Assembly: GCA_947579605.1 (NCBI GenBank)
Contig: OX388314.1
Coordinates: 4,898,001 to 4,962,000 of the forward strand
Reading direction: 5' to 3'
Source: Athripsodes cinereus
Lineage: Eukaryota > Arthropoda > Insecta > Trichoptera > Leptoceridae
Length of the DNA: 64,000 nt
Shown here: positions 31,512 to 41,952 of the stretch, one piece after another
Numbering within the stretch: the stretch's first letter is position 1
How the letters are laid out: each line of letters opens with the position of its first letter
Translations under genes and position numbers: made by a program
The notes under the pieces: model-generated
What the model saw: the letters and a program-made list of their open reading frames with translations, nothing else
Databases searched by the model: none
Told to the model about the DNA's origin: nothing

Positions 31512-31560
31512 CTTAATGTCTGGCGTTCCACAGGGTTCGATAAAGGTGCCGAAATAAAGA
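31512..31560 (+). pseudogene. Reverse transcriptase scrap (GVPQGS motif)
   Basis: ATGTCTGGCGTTCCACAGGG encodes MSGVPQG, then SIKVPK and a stop. SGVPQGSxLGP is a hallmark of Jockey/CR1/I-type LINE reverse transcriptases. Only about 15 codons survive. Confidence 0.4.
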
Positions 31561-32649
31561 GAAACGTGAAACTAGCTGGCGCCAACGTTATACAACAGTA
31601 ATTATCCTTACGTTAGTAACGATGCATGACAATGGTTTGCTTATTCACTTACTTACACGAATATTTAAAAAAAAACAACGATAAGTATACTGTTTTACAG
31701 CAAAACGATTTGAAACCTAAGTATGTTAAGGCGACGGAAATACTGTTGGACAATAGCGGACCCCTGAAATATAACCTTTTTATCTGAATTTAAAATTGAA
31801 GTTATTGTGTGCTTTGTGCCCTTTGTTGCGATATAAAAAAAGGAGTCGCAAATCATTTGAAGACATACGAACCAACTGTTATATTATTAATACCTTTATT
31901 GTTTTTGATTTGATTATCTATTATTTAATATAACGAGGTGTAATAATAGACTGTAATCGATATAATATTATTGTTAGTACTTAGTAGAAATAGTCCGCAG
32001 CAAATAATATTGTTTTCATTTTGTTGTGCAATCGGTACAGACATACTTACCGATACTACGTTCTTACGTTATTGTATAGAAGATGGGCGGGTGAAGGCGT
32101 GGGCGGGGAAATTTTTGTTGCTCTTATTACATAAATACCACGTTTCTTTATGTAACAATCCCTATTTGTACTACATTTTTTGTTTATTTATTTTTTGTTC
32201 TTAGAAATACACACCAACAATTCCATACATTTACACAAAACTGGAAAGGTAGGTAATTTTCAAGGTATTGAGCCATTCCGCCTCACGTTGCAAAACATTT
32301 CTGACGAGCATTGTATAATTTTTAAGTACAGAATAAACATTCATTTACGTCAAAACGTGCAAAATAATTATTGTTTATAGAAAATGTAACTTTGTATAAT
32401 TATGTTTACATAAATTATCCCCAGATGATCATTCCTCAAAAAATATAAAATATGTTTTTATGGATCCCCGGTAGAACTTCTATCAAAGAACGGTTTCAAT
32501 AATCTGTTTACCCATCGCTGTCAGTAAAAATCGCTATGAATACAGAAAAGATTCTAATTTCACTGATTACAATGTAGTTTAATCTTTTTAAACTTTTTCA
32601 TTGGATATGCTTTGCATGTATGTATGCTTATGTAATATTATATTCAAGA
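31561..32649. other. A+T-rich stretch, no gene recognised
   Basis: No recognisable feature. Confidence 0.5.
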
Positions 32650-33360
32650 TACTATTCTATTCTATTCCTCCACGCCGCTTCCCAGGTGGGGTACGGAACG
32701 CCATATATGTACCTAGTGTTGTGGAATCCTCAAGAAATAATTTTTGGAGAAATTCACCGAGAAATTTCTCGAAGTAGAGAATTTTCGGAGAATTTTTTTT
32801 TATTATTTATTTTACAGTATAATAATAATAAATACTTTATTCAATCAATCAATAACAATGTACAAATTTTGAGACAATCCATCACCAATATGGTTACAAT
32901 TAATTATGGAAACAAAAAATGTTAGGTACCTACATAGAAAAAAGTGCTAATAATTGAGAAAAATCTTGATACATATTTGACACCCCACATGCCCATATTT
33001 AAGTTTAAAAAAAATTGCAGGTACGTACATGGAAAATAGTGTTAATAACCTCTGATTTGGGCCTTAATCAGCCCCAAAGAGAAATTTCTCTTCCATCAGA
33101 GGGGAAATTCTCGGAGAAATTTCTCGTTCTCGAGAAATTCCTTTGGAGAATTTTCTCTTCTCACATCACTACATATATGTAGATCTGTCCCTACATACTT
33201 CTTTCGCCTCCTTTACATTCAAGCAACTACTCATGCACGCACGACGATTTCTCTTACTCAACACACGGCCGTCCTCGAGAATTTGATCTAGGAAATAATA
33301 GTATATAGAAATTTCATAAATATATACGTTAAATTGGCTAGAAACTTTCAAATGTTGGTT
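32650..33360 (-). pseudogene. RTE 'NRRACMR' fragment split by a transposon
   Basis: Minus strand: LEDGRVLSKRNRRACMSSCL, NVKEAKEVCRDRS (33182-33300) continues after the inserted element with a degraded WRS...YPTW-like end at 32650-32701. The frame of the original LINE reads across the insertion if the element is taken out. Confidence 0.65.
32712..33171. mobile_element. hAT-like MITE inserted in an RTE fragment
   Basis: Ends TAGTGTTGTGGAA and (reverse complement) TAGTGATGTGAGAA are inverted repeats; both ends are followed by GAGAAATTTCTC palindromes (32750s; 33070-33160). CATATATGTA flanks it at 32702-32711 and 33172-33181 as a target duplication (10 bp shared, 8 expected for hAT). The middle holds a LINE-like tail with AATAAATACTTTATTCAATC. 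Confidence 0.7.
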
Positions 33361-33575
33361 AGCCAATTTACTTATTGTCAGTGATGACTATCCGTGCTCA
33401 AGAAATAGTAGATTGAAGATGAACAGTATAGGTACTTCATGTCAATATACTCAGAAAAAGTTACGAGATCCTCACTATTTTGTAGACTCCACGAAGAAGC
33501 CAAAATATAATTATTTATTAATATTAAAATGATTTAGTTTAAACATTGTAACTTTCACTGTATAAATTTTATTTT

Positions 33576-33612
33576 GGCAGAGGCCTTTCGGACTTAGTCC
33601 ATCTTCAGTGCC
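33576..33612 (-). ncRNA. Hammerhead-ribozyme-like motif, left arm
   Basis: Minus strand: stem I GGCA, core CTGAAGA, an extra T, stem II GGAC-TAA-GTCC, GAA, palindromic stem III AGGCCT, C as cleavage-site nucleotide, stem I TGCC. All three helices pair perfectly. CUGANGA, GAA and UH match the conserved hammerhead positions; the extra T after A9 is shared by every copy in the window. Confidence 0.6.
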
Positions 33613-33644
33613 GTCAACTTAGAAACTCGAAGACTCGAAGAAAC

Positions 33645-33681
33645 GACACTGAAGATGGACTAAGTCCGAAAGGCCTTTGCC
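33645..33681 (+). ncRNA. Hammerhead-ribozyme-like motif, right arm
   Basis: Same motif as the left arm in plus orientation: CTGAAGA at 33649-33655, stem II GGAC-TAA-GTCC, GAA, AGGCCT, T at 33677. Stem I is weaker here (GACA against TGCC, one mismatch). Confidence 0.5.
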
Positions 33682-33738
33682 AAAATAAAATTTATACAGT
33701 GAAAGTTACAGCGTTTTCACTAAATCATTTTAATATTA

Positions 33739-34034
33739 ATAAAAATGAACTTTCATAAGCTTACCACCGAAAAAATAGAATACATAAATATTTAACCTAC
33801 AGTCTGTCTTCTGGTTTGATATGTATTTGTTTCATATTTGTTAAATTAAAAAAATTAAAAAAACTCAGGAAGGAAATAGATGATGTGCGCATAGTAAAAG
33901 ATTAGTGGAAATCCAAATGAAAGTTTTGAGAACACAGAGCTCAGAAAGTAAAAACAACAAAAAGATACTCTGTGTTCAGAGCATCTTTATCAGTTTATCT
34001 TAATTGTTTTCAAAACACAATTCCGTGACAGGAC
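33739..34034. other. Spacer after the hammerhead inverted repeat
   Basis: Begins with a short ORF MNFHKLTTEKIEYINI (33745-33795, then stop). Otherwise A+T-rich without a recognised gene. Confidence 0.4.
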
Positions 34035-34195
34035 TTCCGGCGTTGCAGGTCCCGTGACGTGGAATAAGCCGTCTGCCAAACTGTGACGCTAAAGTAACAT
34101 CACCGGTTTTAGAAGCAAACTGAAAGCCGTCCTTGTCACCAGCGCTCTTGAAACGGTCGAAAGATCGTAAAACGGCGCCAAAGAAACAAATCATC
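34035..34195 (+). pseudogene. CR1-like LINE (family D) C-terminus, degraded
   Basis: GPVTWNKPSAKL then a stop and GFRSKLKAVLV correspond to the WNxLP...FRSKLKxxL ending of 27779-28128, followed by AAACGGCGCCAAAGAAAC as the 3' end. Confidence 0.6.
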
Positions 34196-34636
34196 CAACA
34201 TCATAATCATTTGTAAATGGAGTAGTCATTAGGCTTATTAAATGGGAGTTGAGGTAATTTTTTGTTCCTTATGAGCCTTTTTCTCCTTTGATATTCTTTA
34301 CAAGGCCATTCATTCGTTTATGAGCGATTTAAAAGCAAACATTTAGCAAGTACAATAAACTCTGAGACGTCATCGACAATATTGTATAGAGAGCGATGGT
34401 ATTGATCAGAAGCCAACTGCCAAATTTGCTAGTACGGCCCACGTGCATACATTCCTAAATGGATTTGTGACTGGAATGCTTAAATCAGCTGAAGACGATA
34501 TATAGCTACTACATGTTGTACATATATATTACAATAGTACTTAGACATAAGCAGGAAACATAACGATAGCTTGTATTAAATAAGATAAAATTATTTATAG
34601 AAGCAGCACCTGGAAACATGTCCTATCTAGCTTATT
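34196..34636. other. A+T-rich stretch, no gene recognised
   Basis: No recognisable feature. Confidence 0.5.
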
Positions 34637-34835
34637 TTACATCTGCACGATGGCGATGAGTAGTCCTGGGTGCCTGATGTTGTGGCCAATCCAGTTAGCT
34701 CGTTGTTGGCTGATTCTCTTAAGAAGTTGCCTTTTTTCGCCTACCCTGGTTAATACTTCTTCATTTTCGACGTGTTCCGACCAATGGATCTTCAGCATGC
34801 GTCTGTAGCACCACATCTCAAAGGCCGCCAACCGT
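34637..34835 (-). pseudogene. RTE (BovB-like) LINE ORF2 C-terminal fragment
   Basis: AAFEMWCYRRMLKIHWSEHV, NEEVLTRVGEKRQLL and ANWIGHNIRHPGLL are the usual FEMWCYRRMLKIxWxxxVxNEEVLxRV...WIGHxLRHxGLL tail of RTE/BovB-type proteins. Confidence 0.8.
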
Positions 34836-34946
34836 CCGCAATGAAATTGAAATATATTTCACCCAAAAGTCTTGGAGAGTCAACTTCATTATTGATAATT
34901 TTAAATAGACACGTCATGTCATTCTGGGTTCTTCTGGGTTGATCTG
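34836..34946 (-). pseudogene. CR1/Jockey-like LINE C-terminal scrap
   Basis: QPRRTQNDMTCLFKIINNEV and DSPRLLGEIYFNF resemble the R...CLFKIVNGxVDxPxLLxxIxFxVP segment near the end of many lepidopteran LINE proteins. It joins directly to the BovB-like piece, so the region is a mosaic. Confidence 0.5.
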
Positions 34947-35127
34947 CAGGGCTACTCTTGACAAAACTAAACACGATCTTAATCTAGTCTTGATCTTGAT
35001 CATACGACGCAAATCGATCGTGCGTTAGCGGTAGCGCGGTGTTTTTGACCATAGTCCTTTCGTGCGTCGTATGATCAAGATCAAGACTAGATTAAGATCG
35101 TGTTTAGTTTTGTCAAGAGTAACCCTG
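34947..35127. mobile_element. 181-bp hairpin MITE
   Basis: Ends CAGGGCTACTCTTGACAAAA and (reverse complement) CAGGGTTACTCTTGACAAAA; arms of about 65 bp are almost identical through CGATCTTAATCTAGTC and GATCATACGACGCA. The element interrupts LINE-derived DNA. The flanks share only CTG on each side, so the target duplication is uncertain. Confidence 0.75.
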
Positions 35128-35340
35128 CTGGATCCACCAAATAAGTTATAAAGTTACATATTTAACCTCCAAAAAATTTCACATTACGACTTAAAATTGT
35201 GTAAGTAAAAGGCACTTATTAAATTTTTTGAGAATGCATTTATTTAGCTCAAGAAATTTTGTGAAAAAAGACGATATAGTTGCTGCAGAATCGCTCTGAA
35301 TTGAAGGCGACCTGTGATCCCAAGAGAACGTTTGAGAGTC

Positions 35341-35701
35341 CAAGATGCACCACTTTGAAGAGAGATTCATCTCACACCCGGATATCTCAGGCGTCGTAAA
35401 CACCTGTTTAGAATATTTACAATTTTTTTTTATGTTTAACCGGATTTGGGCGCAGATGACAAAACCAATCAGAAAACTCGATTGGATTTGTAAGCATTGG
35501 GACACCTTTCTCACTTCTTCCGATTGGATTTTACACAATGTTGCATTGTGTAGACATGGTTCTCCAATCGAGGTTTCTGATTGGTTTTGTCGTAAACACC
35601 TATTTACTCGCATATCCAAAACCAAAATTGTCCTTACGGGTGGGCATTGGGTAGGCCTGAAGGGCCAGCTGGCCAAAGCCGCCGTCGTAGACATCCTTTA
35701 A
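35341..35701 (+). repeat. Unclassified repeat split by a MITE
   Basis: The outer parts (TTTGAAGAGAGATTCATCTC, CACACCCGGATATCTCAG and GTCCTTACGGGTGGGCATTG, GGGCCAGCTGGCCAAAG) match in order 53417-53565, where no insertion is present. An ORF of 118 codons runs through by chance or as a relic. Confidence 0.65.
35406..35588. mobile_element. 183-bp palindromic MITE with 13-bp target duplication
   Basis: GTCGTAAACACCT occurs exactly at 35393-35405 and 35589-35601. The insert contains an inverted pair ACAAAACCAATCAGAAAACT... / ...GGTTTCTGATTGGTTTTGT (35459 and 35569). A diverged relative lies at 13671-13770. The uninterrupted relative at 53417-53565 supports the insertion boundaries. Confidence 0.75.
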
Positions 35702-37368
35702 AAATGCACCACTGAAAAAATAGTATAAAATTTAGTTTCTTTTACAAACTTTGTGACTGATTTCCGAGAGTACTCGATGGTGTCAACAGAGTTTCACGAC
35801 CTATACGAGATGATTATGTACAAAGTCAACTCAAAGATGTGCTTAAGGGTATTGCCAATATGGGTACATAGGTAAACTTACTATTATTTATAATAGATAA
35901 CATACCTATCTGATGTACAAAATTAATTTATAGACCAGGTCAGTGACCAAATTAGCGATTGACAACAAGGCGAAGATAATGATAATATATTATTTAACTA
36001 GGTGTGTACTATAATATAATACATTTGGTTCACACTAATACATGCATACACGGTGGAATGAGGTGAAAAATAACATGACCAAATATTATATTCTTTGAAA
36101 ATTTGATTGAATTTCATAATTCTAAAGTCTGTACGTTCACAGAGTGAAAATTCATACTGATGATATTTGATTTTTATTACAAAACACAGTTAATTTTTCA
36201 CTTTAACTTATTCGAAATCTCGAGTAGAGTAGTATTCGTATAAGAGTGCCCCGCTCATATATAAATGATAACTAACACATCCTTCAGTAATGAGTATGCT
36301 ATACACACCACACAACGCACCAGCCAATCACAGCGATGCTACTCGGTTACTAATACAATCACGTGTTCTGTAAAACACATAACCTGTGACTGTGTGCGTC
36401 GCGATGCTAGGGCACTTTAAAAAAAAATCAAGTCTACTGTATATAGATTGACAATGTATATAATGTAATCTATATACAGAAGTGAGATGTCCCTATAATG
36501 TCGTATGCAACTATAGCCGGCCACAAAACGTGAATGCTAGTTGGAATAGCCTTGACGCAAATGTGACAAAGTTTGACTGTCAATAATATTAATATGTTAG
36601 GTCAGCAAACCACGATTCGCCCTCAAGTGTGGCTTATTTTGTTAGACCCAACTTGCACAGAATTTAATGTTAATGATTGAACTATTCTGTCATACCAGAT
36701 GATATCGCTGACAGGACCAAAACGACTTATATTGACAGAATACTCGGTAACAGATGAAATGCTAAATTATTAACTTTTTTTTTTTGTAAAAAATAATAGT
36801 ATATTTTTGTTAATTTATTAAAAATATAGGCGCAAAATTGGGTTTTCCAACTAGTTGAGCCTGTTCGAAGAAACTCATTATTATGTGGTTTAGTAAAATT
36901 GTTTATATCTAAGCGATAAACTTTTATAATCATTATAATTGGACAACATTAAAGTGTTCTATAGGTGCCAAAGCACCTCAAGGACACTGTAAAATCAATC
37001 AATTCAAGGACATCCACGTCATATTATAAATAGATTAAATGAGAATCTCGGATACTTAAAGGTATCCACGTCAGAAGCTACATATTATATTGAATATTTA
37101 AGATACAATATTATAGGATTTATCATCAATTATTTTTTTTATAAGTTGTCCTGACAAAATATTAAATATATTTTCAGTCCACCACACCAAAACGCAAGAT
37201 CACATACACACACAAACAACACACACATAAAGATCAGTTCACTCATACACAATGTGTCTACTCTAGGATGACCTTCAACCACAATACATTATTATCATCA
37301 TATGACTTATCATCCCAGACTAATACATACACAAACACCAATTCATATATATATAGGTACACTCATAC
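35702..37368. other. A+T-rich stretch; possible degraded DNA transposon
   Basis: 36241-36420 starts AAGAGTGCCCCGC and ends CGATGCTAGGGCACTTT, a weak terminal inverted repeat. A 15-bp inverted repeat CTGTATATAGATT... lies at 36438-36480. No gene recognised. Confidence 0.35.
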
Positions 37369-37504
37369 CAGAGGCGTGTCTAGGGTAAGCCCACCCTCAA
37401 AATAAGAAGTTTTTTTCTTTCAATTACCTTTACCAATTATAGGTCAGTCTCAAGTATGCCTCAATAAAATATTAAATAAAATGATATTATAAAAGAGTAT
37501 GAGA

Positions 37505-37562
37505 AAATATAATTCTTCTCTTCTTCTTCGCCCTTGCTTTTATCCCATTTATTTGGGGTTGG
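37505..37562 (-). repeat. RTE 3' tail, strongly truncated
   Basis: Sense strand AACCCCAAATAAATGGGATA, AAAGCAAGGGCGAAGAAGAA equals the end of the RTE at 5468-5722. Confidence 0.6.
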
Positions 37563-37700
37563 CTATGACAGAATAAAATAAATATGAAAAAAATCTTAGG
37601 AGTATATTAAACATAAATTTAAATAATGAAAAAACTAATTTACTACAAACAAAATAAAATCTTTAATATCGACTCTATATAACTGCATAATTATTATAAT

Positions 37701-37775
37701 GGTCACCCATCCAAGCACTGACCACGTTAAATATTACTTAACTTCGGTGATCGCACGAGATCCAACAATTTCAAC
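37701..37775 (-). ncRNA. 5S rRNA-derived segment in a hAT element
   Basis: Sense strand: TCTCGTGCGATCACCGAAGT, TTAAGTAATATT, GTGGTCAGTGCTTGGATGGG, TGACC. These match animal 5S rRNA from about nucleotide 30 to 100, including the region of the internal A box and C box. The 5' and 3' thirds of 5S rRNA are absent, so it is not a functional 5S gene. It shares TTGTTGGATCTCG with the copy at 41792-41853 where 5S rRNA has a different sequence, which points to one capture event before the two elements separated. Confidence 0.75.
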
Positions 37776-38181
37776 TACAATACTAACAATCCGAGATTAT
37801 TATTATTGTCTGCATGTAAAAATTGACAAGTAGTACTATACGTATCTACATAAGCACATCACTTTGTTGACGAATTTTCATACTAATAGTAGGGGATGAG
37901 TGAGATAGAACGAAAACAATCATAAGCCACGTAAGCAACCATATGTGCAAGCAAGACAAAATGCTACGACTTACTTTTTGCCTTTATACTAAAGTTCCGT
38001 ACTCTTAGGAACAGCTAAGCGAAATAATAATATCGTAACGGCCGTGTTACATAAACTCGTGCTAAATTTTGAATTCTCGATTTGTTAATGAGAATAGTTA
38101 TATCATCTTTTTAGACTTCTATAGTTGAAAAAAACTCAAGTAATGCCCGGCTTTCGGGCTTGTAAGGAAGACACGCCACTG

Positions 38182-38385
38182 ATTCATACATATATGTATA
38201 CAGTTCACATAGGAGTTACATGCTATACATACGCACTCCACGCATATAATATGTGTACATATATTGACATTCCCACGAGCACATACGTAGCACATAAAAT
38301 TTACGTTTTACGTAGTTTGTGTACGAATAGCTAATTAAAGTACCCATCCTCGATAATAAAGCGATAACGAATGCCTTAATTAATT
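38182..38385. other. Short A+T-rich spacer
   Basis: No recognisable feature. Confidence 0.5.
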
Positions 38386-38512
38386 GTAGACACGGAGAGG
38401 ACAGCTTGCATATCTATTACACGCAAGTGGTCTGCTGGCTCCCCCACTTGGTGGATACGCCTATATTTGAACACTTACCATTTTCAAGACACTCGAAAAC
38501 TTTTAGATAAAA
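38386..38512. repeat. Family A, rearranged fragments
   Basis: 38390-38468 forward (ACACGGAGAGGACAGCTTGC, TGGTCTGCTGGCTCCCCCAC), then 38476-38512 reverse (CAAGACACTCGAAAACTTTT). Confidence 0.6.
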
Positions 38513-41373
38513 TTGATAGACTAAGTCTGTGCTGAGCTCTCTCTTTTCTTCTCTGTTTTGTGTCTGTCTTTTCTCCACACAGGAGGTGAGTGTTATTCCT
38601 TGCTGTCCTTGGTGATTATATAACGTGTGCACTAGCTTGTTGAGTTGAAATATATTTTGTAACCATATAGAGACACACATAAATTTTGTAATAGTTTAAG
38701 TCCTTAGTACGTATTCGTACGTAACTGTAATATAGACTTAGAAAAGTTATTTATATTTCTAGGCATAAGATTCTAAAACTATGTATTATGTTGTCTAAAT
38801 GTGTATGTTATCCTCGGTGGGAGATTTTACACTAGATTCTACATTTCAATTCTCGAGCGGGTTTTGCAGAGGGAATCCCATAAGGACAACCTCAAGCCCA
38901 CTTTTATGATAAAAAAAAGAAAGTTTTTGCTCTAGATTGACTGGAACCCCTCCCTTAAAAACCAATTCTATGTTGAGTGTTGCATGGATAAATATAATTC
39001 TCATTTGACTCGGTATAGGTATGTCTGAACACTTTAGACACCTATGTCAATACACCGCATTATCAACGTGCACACCTGTAGTAAATTGACAGGTAGGTAC
39101 CTATAATTTATTTTATGATTACACTATTGTCGTGTATGTAGTTGGCGGGCTAATTTGCGCCACTGAATTATGTGTCCTTTGGGACAATTAAGAACTCGTG
39201 TAGTCAGTACCTACCTAATGATGATCAAAAGTAGATTAGGCGTCAGTGCTATGACGTTACCTACTGACAATGCGTATGACACCATCGGCAACCTATATTA
39301 TAAAATGATATAGACTAGATATTTAAAGGATAAATTGGTAGTGCGACCAAGCGTATTTTGCGACCGAACACATTGGTGTTGCAAAGCTTGAAGCACGTTG
39401 ATTGGTTATTTTTTTGGAATTTATTAAGTTTAGGTGAAGGCATCAAACATTCAATTATTTTGAATTATTTTCACGTAGATATGTAGTATTTTATCTGGAG
39501 AACAACAATCTGGTGTAATATTAAGATTTTATTAAATTAATTATTTGCATTTTTCGTAGGTACGAGTTTGACATGTCACAAGTACTTAAATTTTTACGTT
39601 TGACTGATTTTTAGGTTAGTTTAGTTAGGTAATCTAATGTTTTTTTTGTGTAAAAGCACATTATTAATTGACAATCATTTCATAATCATATCATTTCTTG
39701 GGTGAAAAACTATATAATTACGTGAATATTAGTAGAAATTTCTTTTTTTTTAAAGTTCATCTCTCTTTACTATTTACCTTTTTTAATGTAGAGGTCCTTA
39801 TATGACTTTGTTAGGATGTGCAATACTTATGTAGGAAATAATCCATTACCAACATAATGTTATGGAGTGGAGTCAAATACATTGGCGTTGCAAAACTTGA
39901 AGGACACTGAATGGTTGTTTTTATCTAATATAGGGGTCCTTCAATGGCTTTGTCAGGTATACAGGATGTGCAATATACTTAAGTTTGAGTAGAAAAGAGA
40001 CTGCACAATAATATTATTAATAATTTTGGAACATGTTTCTTGAGAAAATTACTACTGCGCCACTAGTCTATACCGTATAGGTCAATGTATGGACACAGGT
40101 TAATTGGCATGGAATTTTATACAAAAATAAAAATATGCGCGGAAATAAAGGGCTCCAATTTTCGCGTTTTTTCTTATAGGACTAATGATTTTTACATGTT
40201 TAACAATGCTCATATATATTTTTGTATTACCTACGGCTGACGCGGGTGAATCTGTGAGTTGATTTGGTTTTTAGAGCGGTCTTTCGTGTGGCGAACTCGT
40301 TTTTCGTTCTTGTGCGTCCTGTCTCACTCATGAGTTGTTCCCTTCACCACTGGTGAGTAGCATTGGTTGGGATGTCTCCTTCGGGAGAGAGAATAGTTTT
40401 CATATTACTCTAGTACCAGCGACCCCTTCGCTCTCTATGTTGGATCCTCAAAAGTTTCCGGACATCTTGTTTCTGCTTTTTGTGCCAAATATTGATTATA
40501 AGGTATAATTTTTTTTCTTATGTGTGCATTTCGGATCCATGTAGGTATTATTTTAATGAAAATATAAATATTGGTGTTTCTCTACCTTAAGGGTATATTG
40601 AAAGTTTTACAGTAGTTTAAAAGATTCCCTCGAGGCGGATTTGGCCGGCCGGCCATTCAGGTTGCCCATATGGCTCGCTCGTGAGGTCATTTTTTTTTGT
40701 TTGCAGGTGCAGGATAAATAGGAGTCTTTGACTCCTGAGATATCCCGGTGTGTGGAGGGTCTTTTCAATATAAGGATCTTGTTGACAATGTCCTCATAAG
40801 AACAATGACGAAAATTATGGAATTCTACTACCTAAACACCGACACAGAGAATGGTAAATTTTAAATTTTGATCTAATTGGACGAAATATTACTTTACAAA
40901 TAGGTACACCAATTGATTGAATATTATTTGACTAAAATCTTTGGCAATTTTGAAAATAGTTACATAATGAAAAAAATATAGTTGATAAGACGTGAAACAT
41001 TTTGAATTAAAATGAATAAAAAAAAAGATAAATATTAATAATTAATAATGTTTTATTCAATTAACATGATAATAATAAAACTACGTATGTGTGGTACTAT
41101 ATCACGACCTTCAGCAGTGAGGAAATGCCAATTATGAGAGAGAAAGAAATCTTTATTTGAATAATTGTGACCCCTTGACACTATAGATAACAGTAGCCAG
41201 CCGAGGTAAAAAAACTGTTAATATTTTTACCATAGGTGTACAGTAAAATTTGAATCACGGTTTCCAAAATATTAATTAATTTATTTATCAAAACAATAAA
41301 CAGCTACTGCCTCTTTATACTATATATTGAAAAAACAGTGATCATTTTAATATTTTTCTTACATAATACACAA
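38513..41373. other. No gene recognised; degenerate direct repeats and family C
   Basis: 39355-39420 and 39868-39930 share ACATTGG-GTTGCAAA-CTTGAAG; 39790-39832 and 39935-39985 share GGTCCTT...GACTTTGT(T/C)AGG...GATGTGCAATA. 40775-40855 holds family C (GTTGACAATGTCCTCATAAG, ATGGAATTCTACTACCTAAA). 40640-40690 is a G+C-rich spot with GGCCGGCCGGCC. No coding sequence recognised. Confidence 0.4.
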
Positions 41374-41952
41374 CAGTGGCGTATCTTCCATACAAGCCTA
41401 AAAGATGGGCTTTTTCTGATTTTTTTAAGCTTAAGAATGATAAATAAATTGATAAAAGTAAAAGCAATAACGATCGGAGTATTTAAAATTTCGCGACAAT
41501 CTGTGCAAGTGAGTTTGTCTGTCATTAGAAATTGGTGCTAGGCGCGCCTAAGTACAGCACTAAGGACAAAGCAGAGTATGAGCTAGCAGCGTTTATCTCG
41601 CTTGCGCATGTGGTTGCAAATGGGGCTTATTTTTGTTATATTTTCATCTCGCTCATCACCTGAATAGTACGCCATCATTAGTACAAGGGGCACATTTCAC
41701 ATAAATGATGTGCTAATAAAGGTAACTATAGTGTTCTTTTGCGATTTGTATGGACAAAATAATCACGGCTTTTGGTCGCATATAGCTTAATCGTTGGATT
41801 TCGACCGATCATCAAAGTTAAGCAATATTGGAAGAAGTCAGTACGTGGATGAAAATATATATTTTTTTCAAATATTTTATACTTAACTATATTCTAATAA
41901 ATTTGTATAAAGGGTAGGCTAACCTAGTATGAAAACTTTGAACACGCCGCTG
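41374..41952 (+). mobile_element. hAT element carrying a 5S rRNA-like segment (copy 2)
   Basis: Left end CAGTGGCGTATCTTCC; right end (reverse complement) CAGCGGCGTGTTCAAAG. The orientation is opposite to copy 1 at 37369 when the 5S segment and the TAGGTTAGCCTACCCTT block near one end are compared. Target duplication is not clear (ATACACAA against ATAAAAGG). No transposase. Confidence 0.65.
41792..41853 (+). ncRNA. 5S rRNA-derived segment in a hAT element
   Basis: CGTTGGATTTCGACCGATCA, TCAAAGTTAAGCAATATTGG and AGTCAGTACGTGGATG align with 5S rRNA and with 37701-37775. More diverged in the C-box part (GGGTGACC is lost). Confidence 0.65.

Larger units (their letters stand above)
33519..33738. 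repeat. Inverted repeat with a hammerhead-like motif in each arm
   Basis: Arms 33519-33610 and 33647-33738 (92 bp each, about 8 mismatches, most in the outer half) flank a 36-bp loop. Each arm contains the core CTGAAGATGGACTAAGTCCG. Seven bases past the right arm is ATGAACTTTCAT (33745), the same start (MNFH) that follows the related structure at 55404-55623. The arrangement resembles the terminal repeats of Penelope-like elements, where inverted copies and hammerheads are known; the rest of the element is not visible. Confidence 0.7.
37369..38181 (-). mobile_element. hAT element carrying a 5S rRNA-like segment (copy 1)
   Basis: Left end CAGAGGCGTGTC and right end (reverse complement) CAGTGGCGTGTC are hAT-type terminal repeats. 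Flanks ACTCATAC (37361-37368) and ATTCATAC (38182-38189) form an 8-bp target duplication with one mismatch. Inside are a 5S rRNA-like stretch (37701-37775) and an RTE 3' tail inserted later (37505-37562). No transposase. Related to 41374-41952, with which it shares TAGGGTAAGCCCACCCT-type sequence near the end and the 5S segment in the same relative orientation. Confidence 0.75.

Noticed and set aside
37701..37775. Functional 5S rRNA gene
   Set aside because: Only the middle part of 5S is present, with substitutions, inside a hAT element; no full-length gene or terminator.
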